DNA of 64,000 bases from Aplidium turbinatum (taxonomy: Eukaryota; Chordata; Ascidiacea; Aplousobranchia; Polyclinidae): the NCBI GenBank assembly GCA_918807975.1, contig OU964924.1, positions 9,064,501 to 9,128,500 on the forward strand, written 5' to 3'. Shown piece by piece: positions 40,120 through 53,500 of the stretch. Under the pieces are notes generated by a model. That model was not told where the DNA came from. It saw nothing but the letters and a program-made list of their open reading frames with translations, and made no database searches. The translations under genes and the position numbers were made by a program. Within the stretch, counting starts at the first letter, position 1, and the number at the start of each line of letters is the position of its first letter.

Positions 40120-41596
40120 AATTGTTTTTCATCTGCATCTCCAAACCAACCTTCCTTTGTTGCGTTTTTGTGCAAATTCATTTACTTATTTATCTTTTAA
40201 TATTTTATTTACGAAAATATTGCAATAGCTGGAGTTTCGCTTTTACCAGCATGGTCGTTGTTTACTTCACAAATGCAGTAAACAAACAACATCAGGCTAA
40301 AACAAGTCGTTATTTTCTACATTTGTGAAGTACAAACAGATTGTTTATTAGTCTTTGAAATTGTATTCTTGCTCTCTTTAGGGAAGCTTGAAAAATGTAA
40401 TGCAGTTTGAAATAAGAGATTTTATTCTGTTTGACATTGCTATATGGTATCTACAATTCGTAAGTTATTCAGTGTGCAAATATAAAAACTGAGATTCTGC
40501 TTTCATGCAAACAAAAAAGTTGAAAATAGTACTTGAAAAATAAATGTAGTGTAACTTAAACAGTGAAATGCAACCTTTCAATGCCTTTTCAAAAGTTTAT
40601 GATCCACTTAACAGAATACTATTTTTAATAATAAAATTACTATTTTTACTAAGTATATACTATTTTTTTAACTAACTTATTTGTTTTTTAGCAGTTTTTA
40701 TTGTTACGTTATTTAAGTTTTGCTCATGAACCTCAATGCTAAACATCACGATCGTCCAACAAGAATCGAAAGCATTGCTGGTTTCGCAGCACTTTGTATT
40801 CAACGTATATCCAATATCCATGTTGTATCATTGCTAAAGAGTTTTAGTCTAAACGTGTCGTAAAATTTTCCACAAAACGACTTGAACACTTTTGGATCAT
40901 CTCTGATCAAAGGGTTAAGTACAAAGGCAGTTGGCAAAGTTGGCATACAAACATAATATGCCAATGGATTTTTGTTATGTTTTCATTCTTATTTAATCTT
41001 ACTCAAAATGGAATTTGTACTGTTCGTCTTTGCCGTAGGTCTACTTGAGAACTTTTTATTGCAATAAATGCGTTTCTGGTTTGAACGCAAGCTTTTACCT
41101 GTTGTGGTCGTAATGTCTTCTGCCTTTTGCGAAAAATAACACTGTGTCACCTCAAATTTTCAAAAGTTTGTTTTAATCGTATGAACGTTGCCAGATGTAG
41201 AAGCAATTTCTGTTTGTTGGGTTTGTATTTTGATGTGAAGCAAATGGTAATAGTAGCTGAGCAATTGGGGTTCTTACCATTCTTTTTGTCTTGATAGTTG
41301 ACAAACTAACACTTTTCAAATCTACAGCATATTTAAAAAAGTTTAACTGCAAAACCCCACTTGACTGTGATATTTTGTTGGCGTTTCTATTTGCTTGCAC
41401 CTCACTCAAAAATGTTTTATTTTATAACTCATCGATTTGTTGACTTGCACCATATTTTACATAAATTATTCTTTATTTTTGCTTTCTATTGTTCGTTGCA
41501 CCCTTTTCACGTATAAACGCATTTATAGTTTAATATCTTTAGACGAGTACATGCATCGGCAAGATTATTGTTGCTTTTGCAGTCCAATATGAAGTA
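40120..41596. other. GCLM 3' flank
   Basis: Probable 3' UTR and intergenic sequence. A diverged half of the 4043-type palindrome lies at 40255-40335 (ACATCAGGCTAAAACAAGTC; CATTTGTGAAGT). Nothing else recognised. Confidence 0.5.
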
Positions 41597-41597
41597 C

Positions 41598-41738
41598 AGT
41601 AGAACTCGGTTAATCCGGATGAAACTGGAAGTACAAATGAGTCAGGATTGATAGAACCGTCATCGGTTAATCCGGATCTTCGCCTAATCCGGATGGAATC
41701 GCCGGTCAAATCGAATCCGGATTAACCGAGTTCTACTG
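41598..41738. mobile_element. pogo/Tigger-type MITE
   Basis: Termini CAGTAGAACTCGGTTAATCC and its complement GATTAACCGAGTTCTACTG, flanked by TA on both sides. 141 bp, mostly TIR plus further TTAATCCGGAT repeats. The CAGT(A)..AACTCGGTTAATCC pattern is typical of pogo-like elements. Confidence 0.88.
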
Positions 41739-41740
41739 TA

Positions 41741-44287
41741 TTACGTATGGCCTACTGGGTTTTCAGCCGTGCCAAATAAACTGTATTGATAACACTGAAA
41801 AATAGAATACTCTGGTTCTTTCGTTTTGTCTACGAATCGTCTCAGCGATTGCTCGCATTGAATACTCAATTTCTTGGCGGCATAATGACGCGTTTTTGAT
41901 TTTCCACCGCCTGTGCTTACTGCTTAAACATAGTAGGTTAAATTTCGGAAAAAATCACTTGAAAAGTTACCAAGCAATAACTCGGTAACTTTATTGTCAG
42001 TTGAAAGGACAATTTTTGCGCCGGTTGCTGACCGAGACGTCGAGCACACTTCCGAAGTAAACGTTTACACTATGGTCGCTGGAGCCAAACTTTCTGCCAA
42101 GTTCCTTCCCTAACTAATACAGTGGAGGCCAAATATCAACATCTACTTTTCACAAATCTTCTACTTTACAATTTCACCTTAAATCTGTCTACTTCACCCT
42201 ACTAGAAGATACACATAGTAGTTGGGAAAAAACTATATTTAACATTATTCAATGTACCGACCCTGGAAGCACCAGACGCGGCATAAAGAGACTGTTCAAA
42301 CGTTACGTGGCGTCATTACGAAGATGTCAAACAGTTATATTGCGTTACTTCAGCACAACATATTCGCACAAAATCTTGAGTTTCTTATAGCTTTATGGAA
42401 AAAGTGAAGGGGTTCATTCATTCATCTCCAACGATGCTTTTTTGATAAAACCTGGGAGGGTGCAAAACTTCTATAACGTTTTATATCAAGATCATTATCG
42501 TTTTATATCAAGATCATTAGTTTTATATCAAGATCTGTAGACCTCCAATCCTCCATAGCAGATTAGGCCTATCCACAATACACATTTCTTGCTCCTCATA
42601 TACCGTAATCACAAAGATTAATTATTAGAAATTAGTCATAGCCGAAACAATCGTCAGTAAAAAAAAAGACTTCAGCGGGGTCCTAACAATGAATCATTCG
42701 TTAAAAAAGCTGTTTGCTTGGTCTATTTCCAGTGCCTGAGACACTGGCTGACGATACTTATTACCGTACTTAGTAATAAATGCAGAAAATCAGTTACAAT
42801 AACTGGAGATAGTGTAACTTAGAGAATATAAAATATTTCACGACAACTGGTTGGATGGTGATGAACGCAGTGAAGTAGATAAAGTTGTAAACGCCCATAA
42901 AGTTCAGTAACAGAGAAACAACGCACAGACACTACAACTAGAGTATAGTATGCACAAGAGTTTCACTCACGCTGTAAGCATTAGAACCAGCATAACTTTA
43001 AATAAGCAGGCAGTAGGCTAACTGAAGAAAAAAAGAAACCTTCGACCAAGGTTTGCCGCAAAGGGGTTTTCAAACATACGATGTTCAGTGGGATGGGAGG
43101 GTGTCAGATATTATACATTATAATAGGAGGACGAAAAATGTTCAATTTAGAGTTATATAGGGGAGTGAAGAAACCAAAAATGACATTTTGTCATAGTTTA
43201 TAAGTTAGTTGTTTTGTTTTTTTATATGAAATTTAAGCAGCCTAAATGTAACTTGTACACGCATGTGTTTGCTGCTCCCTGCAGCACAGATTCACAGACA
43301 TCGTTGCCTTCTTATTCTTTCAGCAACGAAGAAACAAGTTTATTGCAAAAGATTTCACTGTTAGACACACGATTAAAAACAAAGCAAAACGCGAAGGTCC
43401 AGAGTTAACACAGCTTCTTTTCAAGTCCGATCGCAGAACAAAAACACGATATATAATTAAACCAGCTGGTCGGTCATGTGCTGAGCGACAAGACAGGAAT
43501 ACACTTTTGAGTATTACAGCAGTGAAGTAACAGAACACCTACCTCATCCTTGCACTGTATTTGAGGTGCCTTGGATAGCAAGGCGTGAAGGAATTACAAC
43601 AAAGCCATCAAAGATTCTACATATGGGAGAAGTTTTGTAAACTGTACAGTGGGTAGATACGGTTCGACCGTTCAAACACTTATGAGAGAGCATTAGTTTT
43701 ATATCAATTAACGTTGAACCAACAGCATACACTAGCTCCTTTGTGAATTAAAAAACATTGGAAAATGGGAGTAAGGACAATAACTGCAGATAAAGAATCG
43801 GCTACCCCCACTGATGAAGGCAAAACCGAGTTTGGATGATGATAAAGGAAAGGTTATAACCAAAGTATTGCTCAAGGAACGTGGGTAAAAACGATTTCAA
43901 CAAGCCTGACGTGAATCAAGAAAGACTTTCGAAAAGTCTATGATTTTGATGAGCTAAGTTTTTCGCGCCCAGCAACATTTTAAAATGATTTACAGTAATG
44001 AGTGACTTAAAGCTTAGTTTTGAAACAAAATATGAAACCCAACTAACCAGATACAGCGCCCAACGGCAAAATGACAAACAACTTGGTACAATCCATCACT
44101 TTAGGTCCATGTAACATCAGATGACGAGACGAAGGATATGTGAAGCTGTGCCGTTTTATCGGTTAGTGCCTTGACTAGGAACTTTATCATGTTCTCAAAG
44201 AAAACCCACCTTGTTCTAAGGAATGCGCTAAAAACAGACCTTTCACGAGCCATGTCAGGCCTTTCTTAAAGATCAATGACCATCTAT
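41741..44287. other. Space between convergent GCLM and RABL6
   Basis: No gene recognised. A three-copy tandem of TTTTATATCAAGATCATTA lies at 42476-42536. RABL6 3' UTR should occupy the right part; no clear poly(A) signal picked. Confidence 0.5.
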
Positions 44288-44565
44288 TTAAAGACCTTCA
44301 TATCCTTCACCGCCACCGAGAAAAGCTTCTAAATTTTTATCTTCCTCGCTGATTTTAACTCCGTGGTTGCTTTTCTTTTTGCTACTTTTTGAATCGGCAT
44401 TCGAAGTGTCGACGTCTTTACTTTTTGATTTTTTCTTCTTCTTGTGTTTGTGTTTCTTATGGACTGACTCCTCCGAGCCTTCATCGTGTTTCCTTGCTTT
44501 GTGGTGACGCGACTTTGATTTGTGGGATGAAGATTTGGAATCCTTCTTGTCACCATCAGGAGAAT
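44288..44565 (-). CDS. RABL6: RABL6 C-terminal exon
   Basis: A lysine-rich stretch (KKHKHKKKKKSKSK), then the family-specific end LEAFLGGGEGYEGL and stop TAA (complement of 44288-44290). Acceptor TTTTTTTGCAG. Confidence 0.93.
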
Positions 44566-47500
44566 CTGCAAAAAAAGACACGAAAATCGTAGCCAGAGAT
44601 GATGTAACCGATGTTACCGTTGCCGGTCTAGCAGCAGTCTAACTAAATTTGTTTAAGTTTTGTTTTGAGAGGTTGAGATGGTTAGAAATAAATGATTAGA
44701 TTTCGTGTGGTCAAAGCAATAGGTTCTAAATTGAAAAAAATGCCTCATTAAAAAACCTAACCGTGAATCACCTACAAAGTCCTTGAGCAAAGACAATGAC
44801 CATTAACCAGTGAGACAGATCAAGACAACTACAGGTATTATTAAGTAGCACATCTTCGAAAGTCAATGGCCAAACGTGGAAAAAATACAAATCTATGTTC
44901 AGCTTGAGTCGCAGATTACTTTGCAGAAGACTCGATAGCAACCATTTACTGATGCACTAAATTTGTCATATCCATGGATCAAAGCAAGATGAAAACAGCC
45001 AGAGCGACATTGTTAGCAAGATGCACTGCTCAATAGCAGATCTAAGAGAACGTTACGTTGTTTGACTGAAGAGGAATTCGTTATTTGCTCCAGGAAGTCC
45101 AAGTCGCTTGATTGAAGTTGAAGACTCATCCGGTGACTTTCACTATCATCACCAGGGTCTTCTTCCTCCACGGACCCTTTCGTTCCCCCAGCTGGTTTTG
45201 AAGATGTCTCCTCGTCAGAAGAGAAATCTTCAACAATTGTTGAAACCTAAAGAATGAAAGAAATGTGGTTTTAAAATTCTATGCACACTTTTTCTTTTCT
45301 AACAATAAATTAATAATTAACGTAGTGAATGGTGGAAAAACTTTTTTTCATAAAAGATTTTATTGACAGATTACAACGTACGTTACTTTGTTTTTCATTC
45401 CAGTAATTTTGACCTTTCTAGTGCAGTAGTGCACACATGCGAGGGTGACTAGTAAAAAAATGTTAACAGCCGTTAAGTGTTGACAAGTTTTAACAATTTT
45501 ACTGCAGTCTGCACTGATGAGAACCATAAGTTCAAAACAGTTAGCATCCGTCAGCAGTTAATAGTAATGACTATTTAGACATTTTCTATTCTACAATTAA
45601 ACCAAAGGCTATTTTTCTCGGTGGGTATTGAGGTACATGTCCTGAGAAGCTTGGCTGATTTTTCATTTTCATGTGTTAAGCTGAAAACGCAACCAAGAGA
45701 AATTTCAAAACAAAACTGAAGTTGTTTTTGACGTTTAAAAGCAAATGTTGTAACTATAACCTTGCAAAAAAATGAGGGACACTTTTGTTAAAATACAAAC
45801 CTGGTTCGACACCCGGCTTAAGTGTCAAGAAAGGAACTGGCCACCCTACTCTCGTTAGTGCCAAAGACTTAGAACAACGAGAACCTTACCTTCTCATTTT
45901 CCGAAGCTTAGTAACTGAGTATGGGACTAAACAAACTTCTGTTGGAAGCTTTGATAACTTATAACTTACCATTTGATTGGTCACCTCGTCGTCATCACTG
46001 GATACGTCATTTGTCAGGGAAGAGCGTTTTTGTCTATCAGAGGGAGGGGCAAAATTGTTGCGTTCGCCGCTTTGATGGGTCTTTTTGTCGTTTAAATCAT
46101 TATAATCATCAGTTTTTTCGTCACTTTCGAAAACAGGTTTTGGGATTTCCTGCGCGTCTTCATGTGAACATGTTTCTTCAATTGGAAAAGAAGCATCTAT
46201 TGAAATAGGCACTTCATAACTATCATCGCCACTCAAGCTTTCCTTGTCTTGCATTACAGAAGGCTTCTCTTCTGCAGTGTCCTCATCATCGCTTTCGATC
46301 ACGAAATGTTGGAGTTTTGCGTCTTCCTTCCGTGGTTTTGGGCTGACGCGAGATTTAGGAGTGGACCTGGATGATATCGGCTCAAAAGAGTGATGCTTTT
46401 GGCTCTTCGAAGAAGTTGCATAATCCTCATCGCTGTCGGAGTAGGAGTACACTTTGTGGGATGCTGAAAGAAAACTCAGTTGTAAAAAGTTCTTTTATAA
46501 CCCTACAGCACTACAAAAAGTAGACCCAGAAGATCTTCAAAAGATCCTATCTTAACAAGATCTTAATATCATACCTTGATAATGGGTAGTGTAAAGGGTG
46601 AAGCTTTGGGCTTAAACATTATAAACAAATAAAAACATTTCTTTCATAATCTACAAACTATCTTTACAAAGCAGGTATGCTGGTATACGTTGGTTACGCA
46701 GGCACCCCTTTTCTGACGTAAGGTTTTTGTATGAGAGATAATCATCATATTTTTAGAAAAATCTTCAAGAAACTACAATTATCTTGCTGCACTTACAACT
46801 TCCACCACCGGCATCAATCTCATCATCGGAGTCTAACTCTTCCTGGAACCCAGCGACCATTGGATTTCCATCATCGTCTTCATCACTGGACTCTTCCACT
46901 GCATTTACATACCTGGAATAAAAAAATTGCAGCTCATAAAAATTCAAGAAAAAAATCGAAAAAGAAACATCCAATGATATGAAGAGGGCGACGAAAAGAT
47001 ACAGATCAAAAGTTCTAGCCTAAATCAAAACATCAAACTAGTCTAGTTTTCATGGATATGATACGATTGCGGAAAATATTCTACTATCGGTGAAACACAG
47101 CTTTGTTTTTCAATATTTTTTCCTGTGTGGGCCGAGACTCGACATATTCAAGCAAACAAGAGATGCAACACGAATTAAAAATTCTCATAAACGTTTTCTG
47201 ACTGGTTGTTCAATGTCAACACGGCTGAGTAGAGCATCGTCCTACACAACGAGCCAACCAACCGGAACGTGATCACGACAACAATTTGCCTGCGCGAAAG
47301 TGCTGAGGAACGAAAACTAAAAACACCAACATCCTTCATGTCTCTCCTGACAGAAAAGTCCACTGCGGCAAATTTTACTGCTAACATTAACGACTAAACG
47401 TATGGCCAAATACCATCCATGTCAATTGTTCAATGCATACATCGAAAAACATAACCATTAATATAGGTAACCACGAAGCAGTGATGAACATAATCACTAA

Positions 47501-50500
47501 TTGGTCATGTGTATGACAACAAGGCTAAAGCAGGTTTTTGAGCCAATATCTTTGTGGCACACTCGATTCCGAAACTGTAACAACAAAAATGTGTACTTCA
47601 CGCAAAGTGCCTTACCGTTGGCTAGTTGATGCAGTTGGAGCTTCACGGAAAAAGTTATCTGCGTCATCCTCGTCAGGAACGAATTCGTCGATGCTTTGAG
47701 GAGGTTGGGAAATAGACGAGGGTTCAGTGGGAGTCACTATTGCTGGGGTTGCTACCTCGACTTTTACCGCGGGATCCGGTTTTGATGAGCCTTCACAACA
47801 AGAGCAAATTCATTCTAGGTTTTGTGGTGTGTGCTCGCCTTGCCAAAACACTCATTGTTGCCACTAAGCAATCATTGTGATATCAAAGAAATTAAAGACA
47901 CGATTCCTTGCCGCCGGGTAATCATGTCACATGGGTTCGTGTAAAGTTGGACGGTCAAAACGTATCAGGGGTAGTCGATACCCAGGCAGCAAATCAGCCA
48001 TCTTTCACATTGATTCAACGTCTGTAGACGTTGATCACTAAAAGCAACCTAAAAGACTAAAACAAAAAAAACTAAAACTAACTAAAAGCAACCTAAAAGA
48101 TAACTGATTTTCTGTCTGGATAGTTATACTACAGAGAGATGCTTAAAAATTGAGAATAAATCAGTCCCCAATAACTTTTGACAGACTTAACTTGCGTCCT
48201 ATTTTAAGTGATATATTGAAACGTGCAAGAAAATAAAATCTCAATGTACATTACACGAAATGATGCTTTCATTGCATAGAATATGGTATCGTACATCTTC
48301 ACAATCGAATCATGATCTGAGCGCAATAATCAATGCTCGTAAATAATTACCTAAATGAGAAAGCAATTTAAATACACCTTTGATAAACAAAGCTATTTTT
48401 TAGCCTGTGCCATAGCAGTGTAAATACACAAGTGATATTTCAGTATATTTTTGGAACAGACACACACAGCCAATTGCACGCCACGTTTAAGATTTCCAAT
48501 TCGGTTTCACCCACAAGCATGATGTGTTCGGTTTAGTCGCTATCAGCTGATGACGTTTCATGGTTTGAACTATTGTTCTTCCTTTCTCAACGCAGGCATA
48601 TCCCAGACAGTTAAGCAGTCGTTTTTGTTCTACATTGATTCAACGTCTGCAGACGTGATGCGCTTGGTAACAAAGATGGATGTCTATTGTCGGGTAACCT
48701 ACTTTTAGAAAATATGGATAAGAATCCTCGCTTCTTTGGCTCCTTAGGAGATGAAGCTTCAGCTGTCATCATTGAAGGGGAAAAGAGACCACCGTTGTTG
48801 CTTTTAGAAGTTTCCTAAACGGAAAGATGATAAATAACTTCAGAACCTCTTTATGTAAGCCTAAGACTAAAAGTGCATTACTGGATTACCAAAGCCGAGT
48901 AGCTTAAAAGAACTTTGAAATTCTTGAGTGACTAATACAACGCCTCAAAGGCACGGTTAAAATAAACAATGCCAGACAATCCACCTGAACACTGGGAGGT
49001 GCAACCGGCAAGGAAGACGGAGGGGAGGTTAATCGTTTCGCATTCTCTTCCTTGACATGAGTGGCATTAGGGTGTTCAGGGGAAACCGAAGCTTTGGGGT
49101 GTCCGTTCGATTTCGGGGGTGCATCATCAGGGGGGCTAGATTTCGGTTGGTTTTGTTTTTCTTTGAGTAATTTAGCTGAACTGAAATATAAAATTTTTCA
49201 TTGCAAGTTAATTTTCTGAAAATGGATTTTTTGAACTTCAGTAGCTCCACAGCCCACAAACAATTATAAAAGGAAAATATTCAATCAGGAAAGGTCAACT
49301 TGCATCAACTACTATTGAAGGAAACATAATTTTGCTGACGAAATAAAGTTGTTTGAGATAGAGCTTTTTGAGTGTCTGCTTGGCCAAACAAATTTAACAT
49401 GTAGTAGGAAGGTTAATGTACTTTTTCTTCCAAAAATAGTGAAAGTATTGACATTTAAATCGACAAGAACTTTTAAAACCATCGCCGAAAATAAATTCGA
49501 TTTACAAATAAATCACTCTTTACATCTGTTGCTTCTAGTAGCCTAACTTTTCAGATAAGTAGATGAGTGCAAAACAGATTCTTTGTACCTTTAGTGTAGC
49601 TTATCTTTTGAGAAAAATTTATCCAACATAAAACAATTAAGTGTTTCTCGGCAGCCGATTTGTAGCAAGAATTGACAGCGATAGACACCGTGTTTCGCCC
49701 ATGAGGCTGGGCTCGTCAGTATCGCACCACTAGTGTTAAACTGTTTTATTTGCATCAACAGCGCACGGGTACAAATAATTGACACGGCGAGAGAGCACAA
49801 ACAAACATAGCCAGGTCGAAGACTTTAGAAAACCGGCCTGCCACACCCCGCGGCGGCGGGGAGCGGCGTGATTTAGGGGTGACGATGCACCCGGAGGGGT
49901 AAGTCCACCAGCTTAGGTCGCGGGGGCCAGGCTGGGGAGTCGAGGTACCTGTGGAGGGAGAGTGTGGATCGAAAACGTTACATGACCCGTCCGCAAATTT
50001 AGAATGGCGGAGCGGGCCAGGGAGACAGGCTCTTTCTGCATTGCCCAGAAAGATGGCCTGCGACGGGCCGGGCGACCCGTCGCGTGTGGACGCTGGAACC
50101 GGCAGTAATTGACCGCCGGGCGGCGCCCACGTCTCCCTCACGCGACCTCGGCGCAGGTACTTGACTCTTATACCCGGTCTGCCAGTAGGCAGAGCGGATA
50201 AAATTGGGGTCTACCACGAGGAAGAGAGTCAACTATTTAAGGATAATTTGGTTCTCGTGGTAAACAAAATTCAAATAAAAATGTGGAGCAGAGGCTCGAT
50301 TAATCAATAGAAACAAAAAATATCTGCCACAAAGGTATTCGACCGCCGCTTTACCAGTCAGTTTAACTCTTATCTTTGTGGAAAGAAAAGAGCCAACAAA
50401 ACCAGCAACCTACTTTTTAAACACAACGTCGTAAATTTATAGCTTTCAAAGATCATAGAAATTTTCATATCCTAATGAATGTGTACGTCACCGCTTTGTC

Positions 50501-53500
50501 AGTGACCGCTATCAAACAATGCAATGCATGGCTAGATTAACGAAAATTGTCAACCCTGCCAGCAAATCAGCAAGTTTTACATTGACCTAACGTATATAAA
50601 CGTTAAAAAGGACTGACTGGTAAATTACACATTTTCTGTTGCTACAACGTACTAGTCATAGTTTTGTTCTTCAGAGCCTGGCTCGTACTGTAGCTCTTCC
50701 AGACAACTCTCAACATCAAGATGATTTGTCTCCAACTGCTTCAGCAAACTCTCTCTCTGCGTTAACAAGATTCGATTGACAATAAATATGATAAAGACTC
50801 GGATTCCTACAACAAAGAGGAAATGTTGAAACCCCTCCGGAAAAATGCGAAATTTCGAAGTGTTAAATTAGATTGCGTCAGACAAGGAAATACTGTTGTT
50901 GGTGTGGTGTAAGCATGGCTTGATGTGATGCTGAATCAGCACAGTGCCACTTATTATCTGAGTTAATGTTCTTAGCACTGGAGTTGTTATGAACAACCAA
51001 ACAATCCACGCCATAGAAAGATTTCATGTCTCAAGTTAATGCGTGTGATAGCACAACCTCATAGGCTAAAAAGCTACATACTGTGATTTATTGCACAATA
51101 CACATTTGAACATTTGCCAAAAAGTTGGCAATACCAAAATTGTTCACAACATGTTACGACAGCATCAAATGCAAAAATATGGTTCACTTGGAGTGCCAGG
51201 GTATGTGCGTTTATAATAAAAGTTGGTAAAATAAACACAGAGATAGTTTCAATAATAAACTTTATATATGTTTCAAGATAGCGCCACATAGACACTCGTT
51301 ATTATATTAGTAGTAATAGACTTCACGATATTAGCTATTTAAGGAAGGTGGACGTCAAAGATTTGTTTGAATTATGGTGATGCAGTGATAAACAATCTCC
51401 ATATGTTAGTTCAAATCTCTATGATTAAGCCTTCACTCCTGTTTGCGATGGCAGAGCAAACACTTCGAGAAAAATATATAAATACCTGTAGTAATAAAAA
51501 CGGCAAGTTGAAGAACTTGTGAATAAACTTCAACCCGAACCCAGTTTTCATCGAAGATTCTAGAAATAGCACGCCCGCTGAGCCAGGGGGCCTGTAAGAA
51601 AACGTATGTTGGAACGTTTTGCGTGGACGTGAAGTAGTTTTTATGTGCTTACCGTTGAAGACATAATAATGCTTTGTTACTATGTTTTGTGTTTTACTTG
51701 GCATCCTGTTTCGTGTAAATGTGACACCAACATTGACATGACAACAAAAGCTCCAAAGAAACATGCTAATAACTTCTGCAGAAAAGAATTATCGGGCAGC
51801 ACATGAAACAAAACACCGGATATATTGGAAAGGAGTATGACACGTGATAGATGCTGCCTACACCAATTTTTAATACCTGGAGGCCTTTTATGTGCCAAGA
51901 TTAGACCAATCAGGTCAAACTCAAATTAAATTTCCAAAAAACGGAAATATGCATCAGGAAAACCAAGAGATGAAACCACATCAAAACCATTCAGATTTCG
52001 ATGAAGTTAAACCTTAAAAAAACAAGTTAATGGAATAATAAACTGTTCCGTCAATGACTGCAAAAACAAGTTCATGTTTTGACCTTGGTGAACGTCCAGA
52101 TAAATTGGTTTTAGGCAAAAATCCATAGCGATGCAGAGAGACTGAAAAGAATCAATAAAGTTGGTAATTGAACGTCGAAGAAGACTCTCAAGCGTTCAAT
52201 AAACAGTTGGCATTCTTTCAGCTTGATCGGTGGAAAGTTAAATTTCACAAATAGTAAAATACGGGTCTGCTACTATTCGGCTAGTCCGATTCGGCTAGTT
52301 CCCTATTCGGCTACAGTCCGATTCGGCTAGTCCGATTCGGCCAGTCCGATTCGGCTAGTACCCCATTCGGCTACAGTTTTGAATTGTATTTTGTATTTTA
52401 TTCCACAATATCGTTTCTTTTATAGGTGAAATTTTCGAAGCTTTAGATGAGTGGGGTTTAGACCTAACCACTGAAATCTTAAATCATATTTATGACACCG
52501 AAAACATCCCTAGTGATATGGTACGTTCCATATTCATAACTTTACCAAATAAATCCGTAGCAACAGAATGTTCACTCCACAGAACAATTAGCCTTGTGAA
52601 TCATCTAACTAAGATCGTACTCTGAATCATGATGATGTGATTGAAACCAAAACTAAAATTCCAGGTCATGTAACGCCGAAACCCAGGTTTATTCTAAACT
52701 GCCACTTAGGTTTTAACTTCATCTTTTATGTCAAACGCTATTTGGCAACTGTCTTTTTTTCGTTGACACGTTTTCGCTGAGACTTTATCTCATTAACCCC
52801 TATTGTTAATCATGAAAAATGTTATTTTGATGTAAAACACTTATTTCGAACGAACCCAGACAACAAAATTCGTCATTTTTACATTGATTCAACGTCTGCA
52901 GACGTTGAATCAATGTAAAAATGACTGATTTTGCCGCCTGGGAAGGCATTCAAAGGTAAACACTGGATAAAATGCAAGAAGGCAAAAGAAACGATATTGT
53001 GGAATAAAACACAAAATTTTCTATAAACAGAAGAATCGGACATACATCTCTCTGTTATCATTTTTAATGTAAAAATTCAAACTGTGCTGTTGAAATTTCC
53101 GATTTTAGTTTTGGTTTGCATACAGACGGTGACGTAGGATACATGTCGATTTTATGTGAGCAAACATTTCAATTTAATAGTTCAAACATTTTGCGCTAAA
53201 TTTCATTTCAATTTATTTTTCTATGACGGAATGCAAAAGAAACGATAAAATACAAAATACAATTCAAAACTGTAGCCGAATAAGGTAGGCCTACTAGCCG
53301 AATCGGACTGGCCGAATCGGACTAGCCGAATTGGACTGTAGCCGAATAGGGAACTAGCCGAATCGGACTAGCCGAATTGGACTAGCCGAATTGGACTAGC
53401 CGAATCGGACTAGCCGAAACGGGCCATTCCGGTAAAATACAGACACGAACTCATCATCCTCATCACGAACCCATCAACCCAGCAAACAGTAATCCAATAA

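Larger units (their letters stand above)
52263..53431 (+). mobile_element. MULE-like element, CTAG subfamily, copy 7
   Basis: GGGTCTGCTACTATTCGG to GGGCCATTCCG with exact 9-bp duplication GTAAAATAC (52254-52262, 53432-53440). Subterminal TTCGGCTAGTCCGA repeats replace the TTCGGTGAG type. Contains a captured LINE fragment and an 86-bp palindromic MITE. In a RABL6 intron. Confidence 0.92.

Noticed and set aside
43800-43830. CTGATGAAGGCAAAACCGAG, hammerhead-like
   Set aside because: No GAAA, no cleavage triplet at the right distance and no stem I pairing.
49755-50141. 128-codon ORF in the GC-rich island as an extra RABL6 exon
   Set aside because: Flanking RABL6 exons join in phase without it and it has no RABL6 similarity; high G+C makes stop codons rare.
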